DNA of 7,978 bases from Candidatus Merdenecus merdavium. Its GTDB lineage: Bacteria > Bacillota > Clostridia > Lachnospirales > Lachnospiraceae. Every line of letters begins with the position of its first letter. The stretch's first letter is position 1. Below the pieces are notes generated by a model. That model was given only the letters and a program-made list of their open reading frames with translations, had not been told where the DNA came from and did no database searches. The position numbers were made by a program, and so were the translations under genes. Positions 5,072 through 7,978 of this stretch are shown in pieces. The DNA lies in contig DVLR01000232.1 in NCBI GenBank assembly GCA_018715425.1, positions 1 to 7,978 of the forward strand, given 5' to 3'.

Positions 5072-7018
5072 TTACCTTTTACGTCTTTTTCCTATTGTTT
5101 TATAAATGACTCTTACTACCAAACTTATCACTCCTAGAAGAAGCAAAAATACTACTGCTACGATCACAGCTATCTTATTGGGTTTCTTTACAAGTTCTAC
5201 AATATTTTTACTATTTTGAACTGTCTTTCTGGAATGTTCCGTACTATAATATTTAGGAATTTCTGATTTACCATCTTCATTGTTAAAGGATTCTGTATAT
5301 TGTGCCAATGCTAACCAAGCTTTTAATTCTTTATCTCCACTATAAATAATCCTAGATTCCAGATCTTCTATGGCAATTCCATTTTCATCTTTCGGTACAA
5401 TAGAAAGGATACCAAAGGATTTACCATTCACCATGCTTAACATTTGCCCAGAATATAGATCTGCAACTACACGGTATAACTTATGGTCTTCTATGATTTC
5501 TTTATTGGTTACCTCCGTGTTGTTTTCTGAGTTTTCTGTTACATCGTGATAACTTACATCACTTAAATATGTATCTGTCACTCTATTTAAAATGAGCCTA
5601 TTAGGATTAAAAGTAAAATTTAAACCGCTCATATATAAGCGTGCTTCTAACATCATTGGAGAGACTGAAGCATCTACTTCGGCTACTGTTTTTAGCTCTT
5701 TCCCCGTTAAATATACATCGATCAAAGGATATCCTGGAATCCCATCTGCTCCTACTCCTAAAGAACTAATATTAAAGATCTGGGAAACTGTAATATCTCC
5801 CTTATATAAAGTGTCTCGAACGACTCCTGCTGGCACCACCGAAACTGCAATAGGCTTATAATCCTTTCCTTCAGCAGCCTTAATGGCATATCCATAAGAA
5901 TCCGCAATATAATTTCCTAATGCATCTTCTTTATGCTCTTTTCCAAACTCATGAATATTAGTGAATTCATAGGGATTATGCGCTAAAATCTCATGATAAG
6001 AATATCCATATTGATCTAGATATGATTCTTGTAAAAGAACTTTAAACTTATTTATTTCATTTAAGGTTTCTTGATCCTCTCCAACGTTTTTATCCATTGG
6101 AACTAAGTCATACTCTTCAACTTCCCAACGATGGTCTTTATTTTTAGAAAGAGAGATCAAGCCTAAGTTTCTGCCGTATTCACCTTCTGATACAATTGTG
6201 GTGTTTCCTATCACGATAGGTTGATCCAGTGTGGTATGGGTGTGACCACTAATGATTAGATCAATCTCTGGAACTTTTTCTGCTAAGATTTCATCTTCAG
6301 AATCTTTCTTTACTTCAGATGTTCCACTATGAGATAAGCAAACAATCATATCCACATCTTCGTGTTCCTTGATCTGCTGAACTGTTTTTTGGGCACTTTC
6401 TACTGGATCTTCAAACTTAAGCTCTGTCATAGGTGAGTATGATAGGGCTTGCTTTCCGAAGATTCCCATAATAGCGATTTTTACTCCACCTTTTTCAGTA
6501 ACCATATAAGGTTTTACCCCATAAGCATCCATTGCATCTTTTACTTCTAATTGTTTTGCATCTGCCCCTTCCCAATCTATATTGCTAAGAACCAATGGTG
6601 GAATTGGATCACCACTTTCTTTGGCCCTTAACAGCATCTTTGCGAATTGATCATCTCTGTAATCTAGTTCATGATTTCCTAAAGTAGTGGCATCAAACCC
6701 CATGAATCCTAACATCCTAAGCTCTGATGCCTCTTTTGCATAGATCGTTTGATATAAAGTCCCCATAGAGAAATCACCTGCATCCACCACTAAAGTGTTA
6801 GGATCTTTCTCTCTTTCCTGATCAATTATGGTTTTAATTCTTGCAAAACCACCAACACTTTCTACCGTTCCATTTTGATCTGTTAGAAAACTCTCGAAAT
6901 GAGAATGTAAGTCATGTGTAAAAACGATATTTACTATTTCTTTTTCCTCCTGAGCCAAGGATGTAAAACTTAGAGTTAGTATAAAACAAAGAAACATGGT
7001 TAACGTTAGTTTTTTCAT
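5072..7018 (-). CDS. Membrane-anchored 5'-nucleotidase-family metallophosphoesterase
   Basis: A 648-residue surface enzyme of the UshA/YfkN-type 5'-nucleotidase family. A signal peptide (residues 1 to about 22, ending SLAQ) is followed by the two-metal calcineurin-like domain: THDLHSHFE (34-42; Asp36, His38), DAGDFSMG (79-86; Asp82), GNHELDY (114-120; Asn115, His116), CLSHSG (227-232; His230) and SGHTHT (257-262; His259, His261). The C-terminal nucleotide-binding domain (about 330-560) includes DALGNYIADSYGYA and SGLNFTFNPNR. Its usual NSGGIR loop is replaced by PAGVVRD (396-402), followed by GVGADGIPGYPL, so the substrate could be a nucleotide, cyclic dinucleotide or other phosphoester. Residues about 615-637 form a transmembrane helix with a basic tail (GKRRKR); there is no LPxTG sorting signal, so it is a membrane-anchored ectoenzyme. 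The ATG has AGAGG five bases upstream. It begins 24 bases after the DUF421 gene and should share its transcript. Confidence 0.93.
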   Translation of the reverse strand: MKKLTLTMFLCFILTLSFTSLAQEEKEIVNIVFTHDLHSHFESFLTDQNGTVESVGGFARIKTIIDQEREKDPNTLVVDAGDFSMGTLYQTIYAKEASELRMLGFMGFDATTLGNHELDYRDDQFAKMLLRAKESGDPIPPLVLSNIDWEGADAKQLEVKDAMDAYGVKPYMVTEKGGVKIAIMGIFGKQALSYSPMTELKFEDPVESAQKTVQQIKEHEDVDMIVCLSHSGTSEVKKDSEDEILAEKVPEIDLIISGHTHTTLDQPIVIGNTTIVSEGEYGRNLGLISLSKNKDHRWEVEEYDLVPMDKNVGEDQETLNEINKFKVLLQESYLDQYGYSYHEILAHNPYEFTNIHEFGKEHKEDALGNYIADSYGYAIKAAEGKDYKPIAVSVVPAGVVRDTLYKGDITVSQIFNISSLGVGADGIPGYPLIDVYLTGKELKTVAEVDASVSPMMLEARLYMSGLNFTFNPNRLILNRVTDTYLSDVSYHDVTENSENNTEVTNKEIIEDHKLYRVVADLYSGQMLSMVNGKSFGILSIVPKDENGIAIEDLESRIIYSGDKELKAWLALAQYTESFNNEDGKSEIPKYYSTEHSRKTVQNSKNIVELVKKPNKIAVIVAVVFLLLLGVISLVVRVIYKTIGKRRKR

Positions 7019-7042
7019 AGTTACCTCTTTCTCCTTGATGCA

Positions 7043-7753
7043 TTATATCCATACATCTTTCATATTTTCTTCATGATTTTTCATAAATACCGTCACCTTA
7101 TTGGATTGGTCACAAGTTGCCAGTAAAACATCTTCAATCTTATCCGCCCCTTGTCCCTTTAGCTGCTGCATCAACCACTTTTCATCTTTCCCTGAATGTT
7201 GTAAATTTTTCTTCATCACTTTTCCATCTAAAACTACATTTGCCACCATATAATCTTGTGCTGGGTTAAGTTGTACATCTGATGGAAGAATAGGACGATC
7301 CGTAGATTTTGGTAAAAAACTTATCTTTCCGTTTTCTTCTAGTATAGCCGTTTCTAATTTAGATACATCAAAATATCCATTGATACGACATTGCATTAAA
7401 AATTCTGATACATCAATTTTAGATTTCTTAAGATTTTCTCTATAAATCTCCCCTTTATTTAAAAGTATTAAAGGGGTTCCTTCAATGATTCTACGAGCCT
7501 TAATAAATTTTAAGCTTATGAAAGACAAACAGATAGCAAATAAAGCATATATGCCCATGGCAACCAAAGGCTGAATAAAACTATCTTCTAAAGATGTTGC
7601 CATTTCTGCAGCAATGGAACCTATGGTTATACCAATAATATAATCAAACATACTCATTTGAGACATTTGGCGATAACCCATTAATTTTGTTAGGATAAAA
7701 ATAGTAATGATAGATCCAACCGATAGTAAGATGATTTTAAATACTTCTGACAT
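7043..7753 (-). CDS. DUF421-domain membrane protein (YetF/YcaP family)
   Basis: A 236-residue protein matching the whole DUF421 family. Three hydrophobic segments (about 5-23, 37-53 and 60-83) precede a cytoplasmic part. Family signatures are GYRQMSQMSMFDYIIGITIGSIAAE in segments 1-2 (26-50), EGTPLILLNKGEI (91-103), NLKKSKID--EFLMQCRINGYFDV (107-130) and ETAILEENGKISFLPK (134-149). A C-terminal extension of about 80 residues carries NVVLDGKVMKKNL and a beta-rich tail. The biochemical function of the family is unknown; in Bacilli, DUF421 proteins occur in the spore membrane and in mobile spoVA operons and affect spore resistance and germination. AAAGGAG (7765-7759) sits five bases before the ATG. 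It is the first gene of a unit with the metallophosphoesterase, and a sigma-G-like promoter stands just upstream, agreeing with a spore role, though that remains inference. Confidence 0.92.
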   Translation of the reverse strand: MSEVFKIILLSVGSIITIFILTKLMGYRQMSQMSMFDYIIGITIGSIAAEMATSLEDSFIQPLVAMGIYALFAICLSFISLKFIKARRIIEGTPLILLNKGEIYRENLKKSKIDVSEFLMQCRINGYFDVSKLETAILEENGKISFLPKSTDRPILPSDVQLNPAQDYMVANVVLDGKVMKKNLQHSGKDEKWLMQQLKGQGADKIEDVLLATCDQSNKVTVFMKNHEENMKDVWI

Positions 7754-7784
7754 GATAACTCCTTTACGAAAACATAATTTTTAT

Positions 7785-7815
7785 TAGTATGCCATAAAGG
7801 TGGTTCTCTTATTCA
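7785..7815 (-). promoter_or_regulatory. Sigma-G-like forespore promoter for the DUF421-nucleotidase unit
   Basis: On the minus strand TGAATA (7815-7810) is followed after 18 bases by CATACTA (7791-7785). This fits the Bacillus sigma-G consensus as I know it (-35 G-[AC]-AT-[AG], 17-18 base spacer, -10 CAT[AT][AC]TA), with every -10 position agreeing. The predicted start near 7778 leaves a short leader of about 25 bases that contains the AAAGGAG site. No sigma-A promoter of comparable quality is visible in the 114-base gap. An imperfect inverted repeat ATCTTAC-N6-GTAAAAT (7817-7836) lies immediately upstream of the -35 box. Confidence 0.5.
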
Positions 7816-7867
7816 TATCTTACCAAATAGTAAAATCTAAAACTGTAAAAGTAGGATGTTACCTGAT

Positions 7868-7978
7868 CTATAAAGCGTATTTTCCTTTATATTCTGTGAT
7901 CGTTAACTTCTTTCTTCCAAATATAAAAAATCCTATTCCAACAATCACAAAAACCATAGATAATACTTGTGAAACTCT
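7868..7978 (-). CDS. lgt: Prolipoprotein diacylglyceryl transferase, C-terminal end (partial)
   Basis: The last 36 codons of a gene entering from the right edge and ending at TAG (7870-7868). The peptide RVSQVLSMVFVIVGIGFFIFGRKK, followed by a short polar tail ending KYAL, matches the final transmembrane helix of Lgt: the R--Q--S motif, the hydrophobic helix and a basic cytoplasmic end. Lgt transfers diacylglyceryl from phosphatidylglycerol to the lipobox cysteine of prolipoproteins at the membrane; the GerMN lipoprotein in this window would be one client. With so little sequence another polytopic membrane protein cannot be excluded. No clear terminator follows within the 114-base gap to the DUF421 gene. 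Confidence 0.65.
   Translation of the reverse strand, partial: RVSQVLSMVFVIVGIGFFIFGRKKLTITEYKGKYAL

Noticed and set aside
4823..5137. Two overlapping plus-strand frames, rich in Phe, Ser and Ile
   Set aside because: They are antisense to the aminotransferase start and nucleotidase end, with no ribosome site and no domain. The Phe/Ser richness is what reverse-complemented Lys/Glu codons give.
5592..5861. Plus-strand frame of 89 codons
   Set aside because: It lies wholly inside the nucleotidase C-terminal domain in antisense; a shadow.
7817..7836. Imperfect inverted repeat ATCTTAC-N6-GTAAAAT, considered as an lgt terminator
   Set aside because: It is AT-rich, includes a wobble pair and is not followed by a T run on the minus strand. 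It is mentioned only as flanking the sigma-G-like promoter.

Overview
The window is low-GC DNA with AAAGGAG/GGAGG-type ribosome binding sites. It carries a spore-germination-type GerMN lipoprotein and a DUF421 membrane protein, and one promoter resembles those read by the forespore factor sigma-G. Together these point to a spore-forming Firmicute, most likely a clostridium of the Alkaliphilus/Clostridium sort. The genus is inferred from protein flavour only. All nine genes are on the minus strand, so transcription runs from right to left.

From right to left: the tail of a probable prolipoprotein diacylglyceryl transferase (lgt, 7868-7978). Then a tight two-gene unit, a DUF421/YetF-like membrane protein (7043-7753) and, 24 bases on, a secreted, C-terminally anchored 5'-nucleotidase-family metallophosphoesterase (5072-7018). 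A sigma-G-like promoter (7785-7815) precedes this unit. Next come a DapL-type class I aminotransferase (3800-5005), a GNAT acetyltransferase (3164-3727) and endonuclease III (nth, 2388-3050), closely spaced and probably partly co-transcribed. A GerMN lipoprotein (1747-2316) follows with its own good sigma-A promoter and a terminator at 1691-1740. A DusC-like tRNA-dihydrouridine synthase (633-1568) has its own sigma-A promoter directly after that terminator. At the left edge is the N-terminal third of an APC-family amino acid permease resembling the SteT serine/threonine exchanger (1-452).

The genes are mostly housekeeping (lipoprotein modification, DNA repair, tRNA modification, amino acid metabolism and transport), with a possible sporulation thread through the DUF421 unit and the GerMN lipoprotein. 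The lipoprotein would be a substrate of the Lgt enzyme encoded at the right edge. No intergenic stretch exceeds about 180 bases. I see no tRNA, rRNA, CRISPR array, insertion sequence, prophage or defence module, and nothing I would call an undescribed multi-gene system. The most interesting items are regulatory: the sigma-G-like promoter, two 7-3-7 palindromes just upstream of promoters with weak -35 boxes, and two hairpins whose G-U pairing favours the plus-strand transcript.
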